Part shown: positions 18,311 to 27,148 of the stretch, in pieces | How positions within the stretch are numbered: the stretch's first letter is position 1 | Layout: every line of letters begins with the position of its first letter | Origin: Arthrobacter sp. Leaf137 | GTDB taxonomy: Bacteria; Actinomycetota; Actinomycetes; Actinomycetales; Micrococcaceae | Reading direction: 5' to 3' | Assembly (NCBI RefSeq): GCF_001423525.1 | Contig: NZ_LMOI01000012.1 | Location: 376,115-440,114, forward strand | DNA: 64,000 bases | The notes under the pieces: generated by a model | What the model saw: the letters and a program-made list of their open reading frames with translations, nothing else | Database searches by the model: none | Told to the model about the DNA's origin: nothing | Translations under genes and position numbers: made by a program

Positions 18311-18733
18311 ATGCAACCCAGAGTCGACTTCATCTCGCTAGGTGTCCGCAGTGTTCCGGCCTCCCGGGCCTTTTATGTCGATGGCCTCGGGTGGCCTGTT
18401 CACCGTGAGGTTGCCGGCGAAGTGGTTTTTATCCAGGCCAACCACGGCCTGGTGCTTTCCCTGTGGGATGCGGGCCAGATGCACGCCGAGGCCGGGGTCG
18501 ATGCTCCCGGCCCGGTCCCCTGCATCACCCTGAGCCATAATGTGCACGGCGCCGATGAGGTGGACCGGGTCCTGGACGAGGCGAAGGCCGCCGGCGCGAC
18601 AGTCACCGGCGACCCGGTCACCCAGCCGTGGGGCGGCTACACAGGGTATTTCTCTGATCCGGACGGGTTCCGCTGGGAAGTTGCGTACAACCCCACCTGG
18701 GCCGTGGACGACGACGGGACGGTCACCGTCTAA
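18311..18733 (+). CDS. VOC family protein (glyoxalase/bleomycin-resistance fold)
   Basis: 140 residues with two beta-alpha-beta-beta-beta modules. The first is VDFISLGVRSVPASRAFYVDGLGW. The second ends in the family signature GYTGYFSDPDGFRWEVAYNP, which supplies a metal-ligand Glu. The substrate cannot be read from sequence: the fold covers glyoxalases, dioxygenases and antibiotic-binding proteins. The gene stands alone between chorismate mutase and the SRAP gene. Confidence 0.88.
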   Translation: MQPRVDFISLGVRSVPASRAFYVDGLGWPVHREVAGEVVFIQANHGLVLSLWDAGQMHAEAGVDAPGPVPCITLSHNVHGADEVDRVLDEAKAAGATVTGDPVTQPWGGYTGYFSDPDGFRWEVAYNPTWAVDDDGTVTV

Positions 18734-18757
18734 GTTCCGCCAGGACGGTCAGGGCTG

Positions 18758-19519
18758 CTAAAAGAGGGCCTCCACGGGCCGGATGAGTTCCGGCCCGTTA
18801 TTGCGGACGTTGCCCACCTCTTTGCCCACGGACTCCACGTGCCAGTCGGCGGCCACGTCCTTGACCGCGGACCGCACCATATCCACCAGGGCGGCGGCGT
18901 CGTCAGCCTGGGGATCCAGCCAGGCCTGCATGGTGTCCCTGTCCATGGGCAGCGGCACCCGGTCGTGAAGGGCGGTCAGTTTCCCGAACACGGTTGATTC
19001 GGAGCCCGGCGGCGGGGTGTCCGCCGTAAGGATGGACGTGGAAAGCACCCACTGGCCGGGCTCGCCAGCCGGTACCGACGGATCGCGCCACCATTCGTAG
19101 AGGCCGGCGAAGGCCAGTCCCCTGCCTGCGCCGGGGTGCACATAGTACGGCTGCTTGGACTTTCCAGGGCCCTGCTTCCACTCGTAGTAGCCGTCGGCGG
19201 GTACGGCGCAGCGCCGTGCCCTGACCGCCTTCCGGAATGCGGGCTTTTCCAGCACTGATTCACTGCGGGCGTTGATCATTTTGGACCCGATGCCCGGGTC
19301 CTTGGCCCAGGAGGGAACCAGGCCCCAGCGGGCGACGTGCAGCTGGCGGACCTGCCGGGCGTCCGTGCCGTCCTCTATCAGCCGCTCCAGGACGATGGGG
19401 ACGGCATCGGTGGGGGCTACATTCCACGACGGCGGAATGCTCACCTCGTCCTCCAGTTCGGCGTCGAACTCTGCCAGGAGGTCCCCCACGGCGCGTGCCA
19501 TTACGTAGCGTCCACACAT
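18758..19519 (-). CDS. SOS response-associated peptidase (SRAP/HMCES family)
   Basis: 253 residues. The start is fixed at 19519 because Cys2 (MCGRYVMA) must become the N-terminal residue after Met removal; it forms the thiazolidine crosslink with abasic sites in single-stranded DNA. Other active-site elements are WNVAPTDAVPIV (Asn), AGLYEWWRD (Glu) and LHDRVPLPMD (His). RWGLVPSWAKD, NARSE and CAVPADGYYEWK are family landmarks. The protein protects AP sites during replication. It lies 1.7 kb from the SOS-controlled dnaE2 operon, though no LexA box is visible upstream of it. Confidence 0.95.
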   Translation of the reverse strand: MCGRYVMARAVGDLLAEFDAELEDEVSIPPSWNVAPTDAVPIVLERLIEDGTDARQVRQLHVARWGLVPSWAKDPGIGSKMINARSESVLEKPAFRKAVRARRCAVPADGYYEWKQGPGKSKQPYYVHPGAGRGLAFAGLYEWWRDPSVPAGEPGQWVLSTSILTADTPPPGSESTVFGKLTALHDRVPLPMDRDTMQAWLDPQADDAAALVDMVRSAVKDVAADWHVESVGKEVGNVRNNGPELIRPVEALF

Positions 19520-19650
19520 GGCTCCAGCATGCCATCGGCGCCACATACTGTCATCCGGGCAGCCCCTCCGCGGCCGGACGCCGGGGAATACCGGTGGGCA
19601 CGCTACCGTTGTCCCGAACGAAACCTTCACCCAACCCAGAGGAGAACCCT

Positions 19651-19908
19651 GTGGATTTCACTCCCGAAACCGGCACCATCACCATGTTTTCCACCACCTG
19701 GTGCGGCTACTGCAACCGGCTGAAAAAGCAGCTCGACGCGCAAGGCATCGGTTACACCGAAATCAACATCGAGGAAGTGGACGGTACCGCCGAGCTCGTG
19801 GAGCAGATCAACGGCGGCAACCGCACCGTGCCCACCGTCCTGTTCCCGGACGGTACGGCGGCCACCAATCCGTCCGCTGCAGAGGTCAAGAACCGCCTGG
19901 CGGCCTAG
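19651..19908 (+). CDS. mrx1: Mycoredoxin (glutaredoxin-like)
   Basis: 85 residues from the GTG at 19651, preceded by AGAGGAG at ideal spacing; the open frame extends upstream without homology. The active site is TTWCGYCNRLKKQL, with Cys18 and Cys21, matching mycoredoxin-1. RTVPTVLFPDG supplies the cis-Pro and thiol-binding loop. In actinobacteria this protein reduces mixed disulfides between mycothiol and proteins. It is divergent from the SRAP gene. Confidence 0.93.
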   Translation: MDFTPETGTITMFSTTWCGYCNRLKKQLDAQGIGYTEINIEEVDGTAELVEQINGGNRTVPTVLFPDGTAATNPSAAEVKNRLAA

Positions 19909-19984
19909 TCCAGGACGGTGCAGCCAACCGGGGCATTCCTCCCCCGCCGCCGCACCTGAAGGCTGGCGATCCAGGAGACGCGGG

Positions 19985-20728
19985 TCATGCCCCCAGGCCG
20001 CCGAACGGCGCCGAAGCCAGGGTGGCATGGCCCGCGTACGTTTCGAGCAGGGCATCGGTGACTGCTTCCACCGTCAGCCCGGGGACAAGGTCATCCGCCG
20101 CGCCGGCCGTGGCGGGGTCCCAGTCGAGGCCGAGCGCAGCGTAGCTGTCGGTCAGGACCTTCCGGATTGGTGCGGAGTCCTCCACCACGATGACCGAGCT
20201 GAAGAGCCAGCCGCCGGCCACCACCCGCTGCGCCGTGCCTACCAGTTTGATGCGGGACCCGTCAGTGGCGGCCGTGCCGTGCACGCTGAACTCGCCGGGG
20301 CAGTATTCCCCCGGGATTTCCCCAACGGCTGCGTTCACGCCCACCATTCGCAGGGCGTCTGCGAAGATCTCTCCGAAGTAGCCGAAGCGGCTTTTGGAAC
20401 CAGCGATGGCATCGACATCGGGCTCGATGTGGTCTACCACCAGGGTGCCCTGGTGGTAGGCGGCCGCGCGGCCGCCGGCCCGGCGGACCAGGGGTTCGAA
20501 GCCGTTGTCGCGGCATGCCCGGGCGGCGGCCCCAAACCCGGGCAGCCGGGTGTCACGCTGGCCGAAGGCCACCGTGGGCGCCGGGCGGTACAGCCGAAGG
20601 GTGGGGCCTATACTTCCGTTGCGCGCCCTGGCGAGCAGCTCAAGGCCGAACTCAAGGTCACGGGCGGCACCGAGCGAGACGTCCTGCCGGACCACGGTCA
20701 AGGTTCCGGAGTCAGGGTGGTGGGCCAT
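19985..20728 (-). CDS. Lipoate--protein ligase family protein
   Basis: 247 residues of the LplA/biotin-ligase fold. Typical elements are the substrate loop VRRAGGRAAAYHQGTLVVD and the lysine motif IKLVGTAQRVVAGGWLFSSV, in which the Lys contacts lipoyl-AMP. The usual GGG of RRxGGG is AGG here. No C-terminal LplA accessory domain is present, so it may be a lipoyltransferase or a ligase needing a partner. The role is attachment of lipoate to 2-oxoacid dehydrogenase E2 subunits or GcvH. It lies 128 bases downstream of the AarF gene on the same strand. Confidence 0.87.
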   Translation of the reverse strand: MAHHPDSGTLTVVRQDVSLGAARDLEFGLELLARARNGSIGPTLRLYRPAPTVAFGQRDTRLPGFGAAARACRDNGFEPLVRRAGGRAAAYHQGTLVVDHIEPDVDAIAGSKSRFGYFGEIFADALRMVGVNAAVGEIPGEYCPGEFSVHGTAATDGSRIKLVGTAQRVVAGGWLFSSVIVVEDSAPIRKVLTDSYAALGLDWDPATAGAADDLVPGLTVEAVTDALLETYAGHATLASAPFGGLGA

Positions 20729-20856
20729 GGCACTGGGCTCCCTTGGTCGTCATGATGCTGTTCCTTGACCCTGCCGCGGCGGTGCCGGACGGGCCCAACC
20801 TAGGGTACGCCGTCGTGCGCCCTGCCAGGTGCCCGACCCACCGGCCAGGCGCCCGG

Positions 20857-22569
20857 CTACCGCCCCCTCCGCCCCACCCAGGCGCCGTGGAGCAGCGGAA
20901 CCGCTGACGCTGCCATCATGACGGTGCCGAGGACGGAATCGTCGGCCCGAACCACGGCCCCGGCGATGAGCAGCGCCGAGAAGACCACGGCCGACGCCGT
21001 CCGGCGGACCGTGCGGTCCAGCCTTGCCACCTGCCGCTCCAGCCGGGGGTTGGCAACAGACACGTTCCCTTCACCGATGCGGGTGATCAGGTCGTCCACC
21101 CTCTCCGGCAGCCGCAACGCAAGTCCCGCAGCCCCGGCCACCTGCCGGGCGGCGTCCTGAACGATGTTTCCGCCCTCTTCCCGCAGCAGGCGGGCAGCAT
21201 AAGGCTCTACCGAGTCCCACAGGTTGAAGCGCTCATCCAGCGAGCTGCACACCCCCGAAGTGAGGGACATGGTCCGGATGATCAGCAGGAAGTTCTCGGG
21301 AAGCTGGAACGGCAGGGAGCGGACAACTTCGCCGAATTCCTCCGCGAAGTCGCGGAATTCGCGGGGGTCCACCTCGCGGAGCTCTGCGAAGCCCATCCCG
21401 CCAAACCGGGCAAACAGGTGCGTCATGGCCCGTTCCAGCTCCACGGTGTCCGCCGACGGCACCAGCACGCCGACGCCGCGGATGGCAGCAACCAGTCCCT
21501 TGCCGTCGCGGGCTGCGGCCGCGATCAAAAGCTTGCGCAGGCCGCTGCGCGTGGAGGGGGTTACCTCGCCCATCATGCCGAAGTCGATGAAAGTCAGTTT
21601 CCAGGGATGGCCGCCGGAACCGGGTTGGACGGGCGTGACGAAAATGTTGCCCGGGTGCGGATCGGCGTGGAAGAAGCCGTTGGTGAACAGCTGGTCAAAC
21701 ATGACCGAGGCGAACACCGGCGCCACCTCTGCGGGATCGATGCCTGCCGCCCGGAGCGCGTCCGTGTCCGTGATCTTGATGGCTGTGACATCCTCCAGGG
21801 TGAGCACGCGGCGGGTGCACCGCTCCCAGGCGGGACGTGGCACGTGGACCCGAACGTCGCCTGCGAAGTCCGCTGCGAACCGCTCGGCACTGGCAGCCTC
21901 ATGAAGGTAGTCGATCTCCTCGAGGCTGGTCTGCGCAAATTCCTCCACCAGGGCCGGCATGTCGGCGCGGTCGGCCACGATCCGGAAGTGGCTGAGCCAG
22001 CCGCCCACCTTCCGCAGGGCCGCGAGGTCGCCGGCGACGATCGCTTCAATGCCCGGACGCTGCACTTTGACCACCACGTCCTTGACCCCGGCCACCTCTG
22101 CGTCGGCAGGCAGCAGCCGCGCCCGGTGCGCCTGGCCGAGGGAGGCTGCGGCCAGGGGCTCCTCCTCGAACATGGCGAACACCTCGTCAAGGGGGAAGCC
22201 CAGCTCCGAGGAGGCAAGGGCCCGGATGGCCGGGAACGCGACAGGTGGCACCTCATCCTGCAGGCCTTGGAGTTCCTCGGTGATTTCCGGCGGGAGGACA
22301 TCAAGCCGGGACGACAGGAACTGGCCCACCTTGATCATGAGGCCGCCGAGCTCCACAGCCAGTGCATGGAAACGGCGGGCGAAGCGCTGCATCCTGGCCG
22401 GACGGGTCCGCTCAGCAACGCGGGCCAGCCCTATCCGGGGCAGCAGCAGCTCGTACCACCACACGGCGGCCAGGTGCCGTGCGGCAAAGCGCAGGATGCG
22501 GCGGTAGCGGGAACGGACATGGCCCGGGAGTACAGCCGGGCCCACCTGCCGGCGAGGGCCGGAAGCCAC
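20857..22569 (-). CDS. AarF/UbiB (ABC1) family atypical kinase
   Basis: 570 residues. The UbiB family hallmark KVGQFLSSRLDVLPPE (KxGQ motif) is near residue 80, followed by the Ala-rich loop AAASLGQAHRA, the nucleotide-lysine segment VVVKVQRPG, the catalytic loop FFHADPHPGNI and the metal motif FIDFGMMGE. One or two C-terminal hydrophobic segments (VVFSALLIAGAVV, VMMAASAVPLLHG) probably anchor it to the membrane. UbiB proteins support isoprenoid quinone biosynthesis or lipid handling; in a menaquinone user the substrate is unclear. The start lies five bases after the PadR stop, so the PadR protein probably regulates it. Confidence 0.93.
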   Translation of the reverse strand: MASGPRRQVGPAVLPGHVRSRYRRILRFAARHLAAVWWYELLLPRIGLARVAERTRPARMQRFARRFHALAVELGGLMIKVGQFLSSRLDVLPPEITEELQGLQDEVPPVAFPAIRALASSELGFPLDEVFAMFEEEPLAAASLGQAHRARLLPADAEVAGVKDVVVKVQRPGIEAIVAGDLAALRKVGGWLSHFRIVADRADMPALVEEFAQTSLEEIDYLHEAASAERFAADFAGDVRVHVPRPAWERCTRRVLTLEDVTAIKITDTDALRAAGIDPAEVAPVFASVMFDQLFTNGFFHADPHPGNIFVTPVQPGSGGHPWKLTFIDFGMMGEVTPSTRSGLRKLLIAAAARDGKGLVAAIRGVGVLVPSADTVELERAMTHLFARFGGMGFAELREVDPREFRDFAEEFGEVVRSLPFQLPENFLLIIRTMSLTSGVCSSLDERFNLWDSVEPYAARLLREEGGNIVQDAARQVAGAAGLALRLPERVDDLITRIGEGNVSVANPRLERQVARLDRTVRRTASAVVFSALLIAGAVVRADDSVLGTVMMAASAVPLLHGAWVGRRGR

Positions 22570-22574
22570 CCCCG

Positions 22575-23117
22575 TCAGTCCTGGGCGAGGATCGAGTACA
22601 TCCGCCGGCGTGCCTCGTCCAGCACTGACACGGCTTGCTTCACCTGCTCCGGGGTGCCGGTCCGTCCCACTTGCGCCGCTGCCTGGGCCAGTTCAACGCC
22701 TGCCTTGGGAAGGGCAGCGAATCCGGTTGTGGATTGCGGCCCCGCCCCTGCCCAGGGATTCGATGCGGCACTGCCGGCCGCCTCGTCCCGGCCGGATTCG
22801 GTCAGGGAGTAGATCTTCCGGCCGTTGGATTCCTCGGCCCTGATCACACCCTCATCAGCGAGCAACTGCAGGGTGGGGTAGACAGAGCCGGCGCTGGGCT
22901 TCCAACTGCCGCCGCTGCGCTCCTCAATCTCGCGGATGATCTGGTAGCCGTGCATGGGCCGCTCGGCCAGCAGGGCAAGCACCGCCGCCCGCACCTCACC
23001 TTTGCCGGCCCTGGTGCCTTCCGGCTTTTCGAAGCGGGAACGGAAGTCCTCGATGGCCTGCCAGAGGCCATCGATGTTGTTGCTGCCGAATCCATATCCC
23101 GGGTATGAGCCACGCAT
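22575..23117 (-). CDS. PadR family transcriptional regulator
   Basis: 180 residues. After an N-terminal extension of about 40 residues, the winged helix starts at KGEVRAAVLALLAERPMHGYQIIREIEERSGGSWKPS. It continues through AGSVYPTLQLLADEGVI, the classical PadR recognition region, with the wing at ESNGRKIYSLTESG. The C-terminal helices (about 140-178) should form the dimer interface. A GGAG box precedes the ATG at 23117. It is the first gene of a two-gene operon with AarF. Three repeats of an AACGAYA element upstream suggest autoregulation. Confidence 0.93.
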   Translation of the reverse strand: MRGSYPGYGFGSNNIDGLWQAIEDFRSRFEKPEGTRAGKGEVRAAVLALLAERPMHGYQIIREIEERSGGSWKPSAGSVYPTLQLLADEGVIRAEESNGRKIYSLTESGRDEAAGSAASNPWAGAGPQSTTGFAALPKAGVELAQAAAQVGRTGTPEQVKQAVSVLDEARRRMYSILAQD

Positions 23118-23140
23118 GGGGGTCTCCTCTGGAGATCGTG

Positions 23141-23169
23141 AACGATATACAACGACACAGTTAACGATA
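23141..23169 (-). promoter_or_regulatory. Repeated AACGAYA elements upstream of the PadR gene
   Basis: On the plus strand AACGATA occurs at 23141 and 23163 and AACGACA at 23151. The outer pair is 22 bases apart, about two helical turns. They lie 24-52 bases upstream of the PadR start codon. An operator for the PadR protein is the simplest reading, but it is inferred from position and repetition only. Confidence 0.5.
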
Positions 23170-23204
23170 CGTCTGGAAGTCCGTGGCAGCCATGGGGCTG
23201 ACGT

Positions 23205-24008
23205 TCAGGTTTGGCGCAGGGTGAGAATCTGTTCAGCCCTGCCGAACGGGCCCTGCAGGTCATGCAGGACCGTTGAGGTCAGGCCGATGCCGTCCCGGCC
23301 GAACGATACGGCGTTGTCAAGGCCCAGCCACTCCCCCTCGGGGCGGCGGTACATGTGGACCTGCAGGTCCAGGTTGGGGAAAGCGTAGCTGTCCGGTCCC
23401 GGCGGAACCCGTGCGGCAATGCCGTTGGCAGTGTCCACCAGTCCCATGAGGCGGGCAAGATCTCCGCTGTCTTCGCGGTCGGTCAGCGGATGCGCTGTGC
23501 GAAGCCAGACCTTCCCCGCGCCGGGACGGTGTCCTTCCGCCACCCGCATCTCCAGGGACCGGATGTAGCCGCCGGGCCAGATGGCGGACCCGTCGTAGGG
23601 CTTGCAGTCATCCGGGCCGGGGATGGCGGCGTCTTCAACGGCGGCAACCGCTGAGGTGTCGCTGGTGATCATCCGCCAGGCAGTGGCCCGGATGGCAGTC
23701 CTGCCCTGGGCCACGAGTTCGGCCTGGAGCAGCTCGATGGTCTTGCCGGGCCGCAGCACCGTGGCCTCGATGTGGAATTCCCCGCCGGGAATCAGGCCCA
23801 GGATCTCGTAGCTCAGCCGCGCCATCCTCATCCCGGGCCGCGGCTGGAGCCGCTCCAGGGCGTCCGCCAGCAGGCCGGAGGCCGGGGCCATGTGCTGCTC
23901 GTGCGTGTTCCAGGCGCCTTGGGCGTGGATGGTGGAGCGGAAATGACCGCCGCCAAGCGCCTGGTAATAGGCGGTGCCTTCGGCCAGTTCGGGGAGCTCG
24001 TCAGTCAA
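23205..24008 (-). CDS. Thioesterase family protein (TesB-like double hotdog)
   Basis: 267 residues from a TTG at 24008, chosen because GAAAGG lies six bases upstream; an ATG at 24068 is possible but has no ribosome-binding site. Landmarks are YYQALGGGHFRSTIHAQGAW and HMAPASGLLADAL in the first hotdog, and a second domain from about residue 150 with LMGLVDTANGIAARV, LDLQVHMYRRPEGEW and GLTSTVLHDLQGPFG. The last two are typical of acyl-CoA thioesterases with two fused hotdog units. The substrate is not known. The gene is monocistronic between the PadR operon and a divergent nuclease-like gene. Confidence 0.85.
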   Translation of the reverse strand: MTDELPELAEGTAYYQALGGGHFRSTIHAQGAWNTHEQHMAPASGLLADALERLQPRPGMRMARLSYEILGLIPGGEFHIEATVLRPGKTIELLQAELVAQGRTAIRATAWRMITSDTSAVAAVEDAAIPGPDDCKPYDGSAIWPGGYIRSLEMRVAEGHRPGAGKVWLRTAHPLTDREDSGDLARLMGLVDTANGIAARVPPGPDSYAFPNLDLQVHMYRRPEGEWLGLDNAVSFGRDGIGLTSTVLHDLQGPFGRAEQILTLRQT

Positions 24009-24167
24009 CTGTGGCCTTTCAGGAAATCCCAGTGAATTGCCACTAACTCTATCCGGCCCCCGCAGCATCGTGGCCAGCGGGTCGCGTCGAAATGTTTGAG
24101 CGCAGGGTCCGGCCGCGGACTAGACTCAGGAACTGGTCCTGTCAGCAACCCTCGGAAGAGGTGTTTC

Positions 24168-24845
24168 ATGCGCGTCATCAGCTACAACCTCCGCAAGCAC
24201 GCAGCGAGCGGCGAACTGCTCGCCCTCGCCCGGAATCATGACATCGATGCGCTGTGCCTGCAGGAAGTTGATGCGGCGGACCTGCCGGAAACCCTGGGCC
24301 CGCTCCATCTGGCGGACGCCACCAAGGGGAACCGGCTGGGGCTGGCAATCTATTACCGGACCAGCCGCTTCACGGCCCTGGATACGCAGTCCTTCGCGCT
24401 GCAGAAATCGATGCATGACAGGGTCCTGGCGCCGGCCCATGAACGGCTGATCGGAACGCGTGTGATGGACAACGAAACGCAGCACGAACTGGTCATCGGG
24501 TCTTTCCACGCCGCCCCGCTCACCGCGTCGAATTCGTTGCGCCGCAAGCAGATCCACGCCGCCCACGCCGAATTGCTGAGCATGGGCAAGGGCCTGATGA
24601 CGCTGATGGTGGGAGACTTCAACTACCCGTTCTTCACCAAGAACCTGCATCTGCACATGAAAAACTCCGGCTACGCCCTGTCCCTCAGCAACCGGCGCAC
24701 ATACACCCGCTACAAGGTCTTCAAGGGGCACTTCGATTTCGCCACGTCCCTGGGACTGGACATCACCAGCGTCGAGACGCTGCCCCGGGGCAAGTCGGAC
24801 CATCTGCCCATCCTGGTCCACGCCGAATACGGCAAGGACTTCTAG
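24168..24845 (+). CDS. Endonuclease/exonuclease/phosphatase family protein
   Basis: 225 residues from the ATG at 24168 (MRVISYNLRKH), preceded by GGAAGAGG. The EEP fold is recognised from the opening SYN motif, LCLQEVDAADL with the metal-binding Glu, GSFHAAPLTASN, the LMVGDFNYPFF Asp/Asn pair, and the terminal KSDHLPILVHAEY Asp-His catalytic pair. Members cleave phosphodiesters in DNA, inositol phosphates or lipids; no targeting signal is visible, so a cytoplasmic substrate is likely. The gene overlaps the convergent Nudix gene by four bases. Confidence 0.88.
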   Translation: MRVISYNLRKHAASGELLALARNHDIDALCLQEVDAADLPETLGPLHLADATKGNRLGLAIYYRTSRFTALDTQSFALQKSMHDRVLAPAHERLIGTRVMDNETQHELVIGSFHAAPLTASNSLRRKQIHAAHAELLSMGKGLMTLMVGDFNYPFFTKNLHLHMKNSGYALSLSNRRTYTRYKVFKGHFDFATSLGLDITSVETLPRGKSDHLPILVHAEYGKDF

Positions 24846-25339
24846 GCCAGCCGCTCCCGGAGGCCGGGCCAGGCCGCGCCAAAGCCGGGATGCAGCTCCT
24901 TGTCAGCCACCCCGGGCAGCGGCACCCACAGCAGTTCGATGCTTTCGGGGTCGCTGATCACAGGCTCGAAAGGCTCGAGGACCTTGACCACCACCGTGGT
25001 GTAGGACCAGTAGCCGAGGTCCAGGACCGACGTAAACAGCACGTCCACGTGTTCGGCCGGGACGGCAGCCTCCTCATGGGCTTCGCGGAGCGCCCCGGAC
25101 ACCGCGTCCTCGCCCTCGTGCAGGGCGCCGCCGGGCAACCCCCAGGTTCCCCCGTTGTGGCTCCATACGGCGCGGTGCTGCAGCAGCACACCCTTGGCCG
25201 GGTCCCAGGCCAGGACGCCGGCAGCGCCGAACCGGCCCCAGAAGCGGCCGTGGTCCCCTTCCACCCAGGCGTCGCCCGGGTTGCGGGGGCCGGTGCGGAC
25301 AGGCGGAATCGACGATGCGGCGACGGATGCGTGGTCCAT
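24842..25339 (-). CDS. Nudix hydrolase
   Basis: 165 residues from the ATG at 25339 (MDHASVAASS). The Nudix box reads GALHEGE-x7-REAHEEAAV (G-x5-E-x7-RE-x2-EE), with Ala in place of the usual Gly near its end. The flanking fold shows AAGVLAWDPAKGVLLQHRA and GTWGLPGG. Such enzymes hydrolyse nucleoside diphosphates linked to another moiety, often oxidised nucleotides or dinucleotide cofactors; the substrate is open. Confidence 0.92.
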   Translation of the reverse strand: MDHASVAASSIPPVRTGPRNPGDAWVEGDHGRFWGRFGAAGVLAWDPAKGVLLQHRAVWSHNGGTWGLPGGALHEGEDAVSGALREAHEEAAVPAEHVDVLFTSVLDLGYWSYTTVVVKVLEPFEPVISDPESIELLWVPLPGVADKELHPGFGAAWPGLRERLA

Positions 25340-25388
25340 CGTCCCAGTCTGACAGGTCCGCTGCGCCGGAGGGCGGCCGGCGGACGGG

Positions 25389-25580
25389 TCAGTTGGCGTG
25401 TCCGTGGTCGACGGCGAAATCGCCGCCGGGGTACATGACGGTTTCATGGCCGTCATCGAAGCGGACCACATACGGCGGCGCCCCGCCTTCGCCCCGGACT
25501 TCCAGGATCACTCCGTGACGGTCCGTGGCACCCACAGTCCTTCCGTGCACAATGATGCGGTCACCCTGTGCAGCCTCCAT
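25389..25580 (-). CDS. DUF1918 domain protein
   Basis: 63 residues forming a single small SH3-like barrel: GDRIIVHGRTVGATDRHGVI, EVRGEGGAPPYVVRF and DDGHETVMYPG are the DUF1918 signature. The start at 25580 is preferred over an in-frame ATG five codons upstream because GGAGGTGA lies just before it. The function is unknown; it is widespread in actinobacteria. It sits 49 bases upstream of the Nudix gene on the same strand. Confidence 0.9.
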   Translation of the reverse strand: MEAAQGDRIIVHGRTVGATDRHGVILEVRGEGGAPPYVVRFDDGHETVMYPGGDFAVDHGHAN

Positions 25581-25653
25581 GGCACTCACCTCCAAGCCCC
25601 CAGATTACGACTCCCGGGCGGGACCGAACAGGTCCCCGTGGCAGGATTTCCCC

Positions 25654-26160
25654 ATGCCGCTGAACATCCTCCTGATCGCCGATACCCACGTCCCCAAACG
25701 CGCCCGGGAACTGCCCACCCAGGTGTGGTCCGCCGTCGAACGGGCTGACGTGGTCTTCCACGCCGGAGACTGGGTGGACACCTTCCTGCTTGACGAATTT
25801 GAGCAGCGCTCGCGGCGGATGGTGGGCGTCTACGGCAATAACGACGGCCCCGACCTCCGCGCCCGGCTGCCCGAAACGGCAGCCGTCACCCTGGACGGCA
25901 TCCGCTTTGCGATGGTGCACGAGACAGGCCAGGCCAAGGGCCGTGAACTGCGCTGCGAGGCGCTCTATCCGGACGCGGATGTCCTGGTCTTCGGGCACAG
26001 CCACATCCCGTGGGACACCACGTCGCCACGGGGCCTGCGGCTGCTGAACCCGGGCTCGCCCACGGACCGCCGGCGGCAGCCCGCGTGCACCTACATGACG
26101 GCCGTGGTTGACGGCAGCCGGCTCACCGGGTTGCAACTGGTGGAGGTACAGCGCGGGTAG
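25654..26160 (+). CDS. Metallophosphoesterase, YfcE/MJ0936 family
   Basis: 168 residues from the ATG at 25654. The binuclear metal site is read from ILLIADTHVPK (D-x-H), VFHAGDWVD (GD), VYGNNDG (GN-x-D), MVHETG (His) and VFGHSHIPW (GHSH), all in the expected order. LNPGSPTDRR closes the fold as in YfcE. These are cytosolic phosphodiesterases active on small model substrates; the natural substrate is uncertain. It is divergent from the DUF1918 gene, with 73 bases between starts. Confidence 0.93.
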   Translation: MPLNILLIADTHVPKRARELPTQVWSAVERADVVFHAGDWVDTFLLDEFEQRSRRMVGVYGNNDGPDLRARLPETAAVTLDGIRFAMVHETGQAKGRELRCEALYPDADVLVFGHSHIPWDTTSPRGLRLLNPGSPTDRRRQPACTYMTAVVDGSRLTGLQLVEVQRG

Positions 26161-26202
26161 CCCGGCTTGGCAGCCGGCCTCCGCATGCCTAGGCTGGAAA
26201 CG

Positions 26203-26214
26203 TAAGCATGCTTA
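26203..26214 (+). promoter_or_regulatory. Palindrome TAAGCATGCTTA upstream of the SDR gene
   Basis: A perfect 12-bp palindrome 37 bases before the SDR start codon. A near copy (GTAAGCATACTGAC) lies upstream of the DUF5709 gene at 35649. It may be an operator or part of a stress promoter. Confidence 0.45.
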
Positions 26215-26251
26215 GCTTCGAAGAATCCAGCCGTACAAGCAGGAGGAAACC

Positions 26252-27145
26252 ATGACAGACCAGTACACATTCCGCGATCCGGTCACCGCCTACGAGCACA
26301 TCTCCCCTCCCAAGCAGCACCAGCCGGAGCCCGGGCTGGACGCCGAACTGACTCCCAAGGCCGACCTCGGCGAGGAAACGTACCGCGGCACGGGGCGGCT
26401 CGAAGGCCGCAAGGCGATCGTGACCGGCGCCGATTCCGGTATCGGGGCGGCAACTGCCATCGCCTTCGCCCGCGAGGGAGCCGATGTTGTTTTGTCCTAC
26501 CTGCCGCAGGAGGAAGAGGACGCGGCCAGGATCGCGGGCATCATCGAGGCAGCCGGGCGCAAGGCCATCAAGGTGCCGGGCGACCTCAAGGATCCTGCGG
26601 TCTGCCGCGAAGTGGTGGAGACTGCCGTGGCCGTCCTGGGCAGTGTGGACATCCTGGTGAACAACGCCGGCAAGCAGGTGGCCCAGGAAGACCTGGCGGA
26701 CATCACCGACGAACAGTTCGACCACACGGTCAAAACCAACGTTTACGCCATGTTCTGGCTGACCAAAGCGGCCCTGCCGCACATGCCGGCCGGTTCAACC
26801 ATTATCAACACCACGTCCATCCAGGCGTACAACCCCTCGCCCACGCTGGTGGACTACGCCACCACCAAGGCCAGCATCAACAACTTCACCAAGGGCCTGG
26901 CCCAGCAGCTGGCGCCCAAGGGCATCAGGGTCAACGCCGTGGCGCCGGGCCCCATCTGGACGCCGCTGCAGGTGAGCAGCGGACAGCCCAAGGAGGAACT
27001 GCCGGAGTTCGGCCAGTCCACTCCCCTGGGCCGTGCCGGGCAGCCGGCCGAACTGGCACCGGCGTACGTGTTCCTCGCGTCGCCGGAATCCAGCTACGTG
27101 GTGGGCGAGACACTGAACGTCAACGGCGGCAGCCCCACGCCATAG
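26252..27145 (+). CDS. SDR family oxidoreductase (YghA/general-stress type)
   Basis: 297 residues. The first 45 (MTDQYTFRDPVTAYEHISPP) are the extension typical of YghA/GsiB-associated general-stress SDRs. The Rossmann core shows VTGADSGIGAA (cofactor loop), LVNNAGKQ, the catalytic Ser in NTTSIQAYN and the YATTK Tyr-Lys pair. GETLNVNGGSPTP ends the protein. It probably reduces a carbonyl using NAD(P)H. The ATG follows AGCAGGAGG. The palindrome upstream and the extension point to stress induction rather than a biosynthetic role. Confidence 0.93.
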   Translation: MTDQYTFRDPVTAYEHISPPKQHQPEPGLDAELTPKADLGEETYRGTGRLEGRKAIVTGADSGIGAATAIAFAREGADVVLSYLPQEEEDAARIAGIIEAAGRKAIKVPGDLKDPAVCREVVETAVAVLGSVDILVNNAGKQVAQEDLADITDEQFDHTVKTNVYAMFWLTKAALPHMPAGSTIINTTSIQAYNPSPTLVDYATTKASINNFTKGLAQQLAPKGIRVNAVAPGPIWTPLQVSSGQPKEELPEFGQSTPLGRAGQPAELAPAYVFLASPESSYVVGETLNVNGGSPTP

Positions 27146-27148
27146 CGG

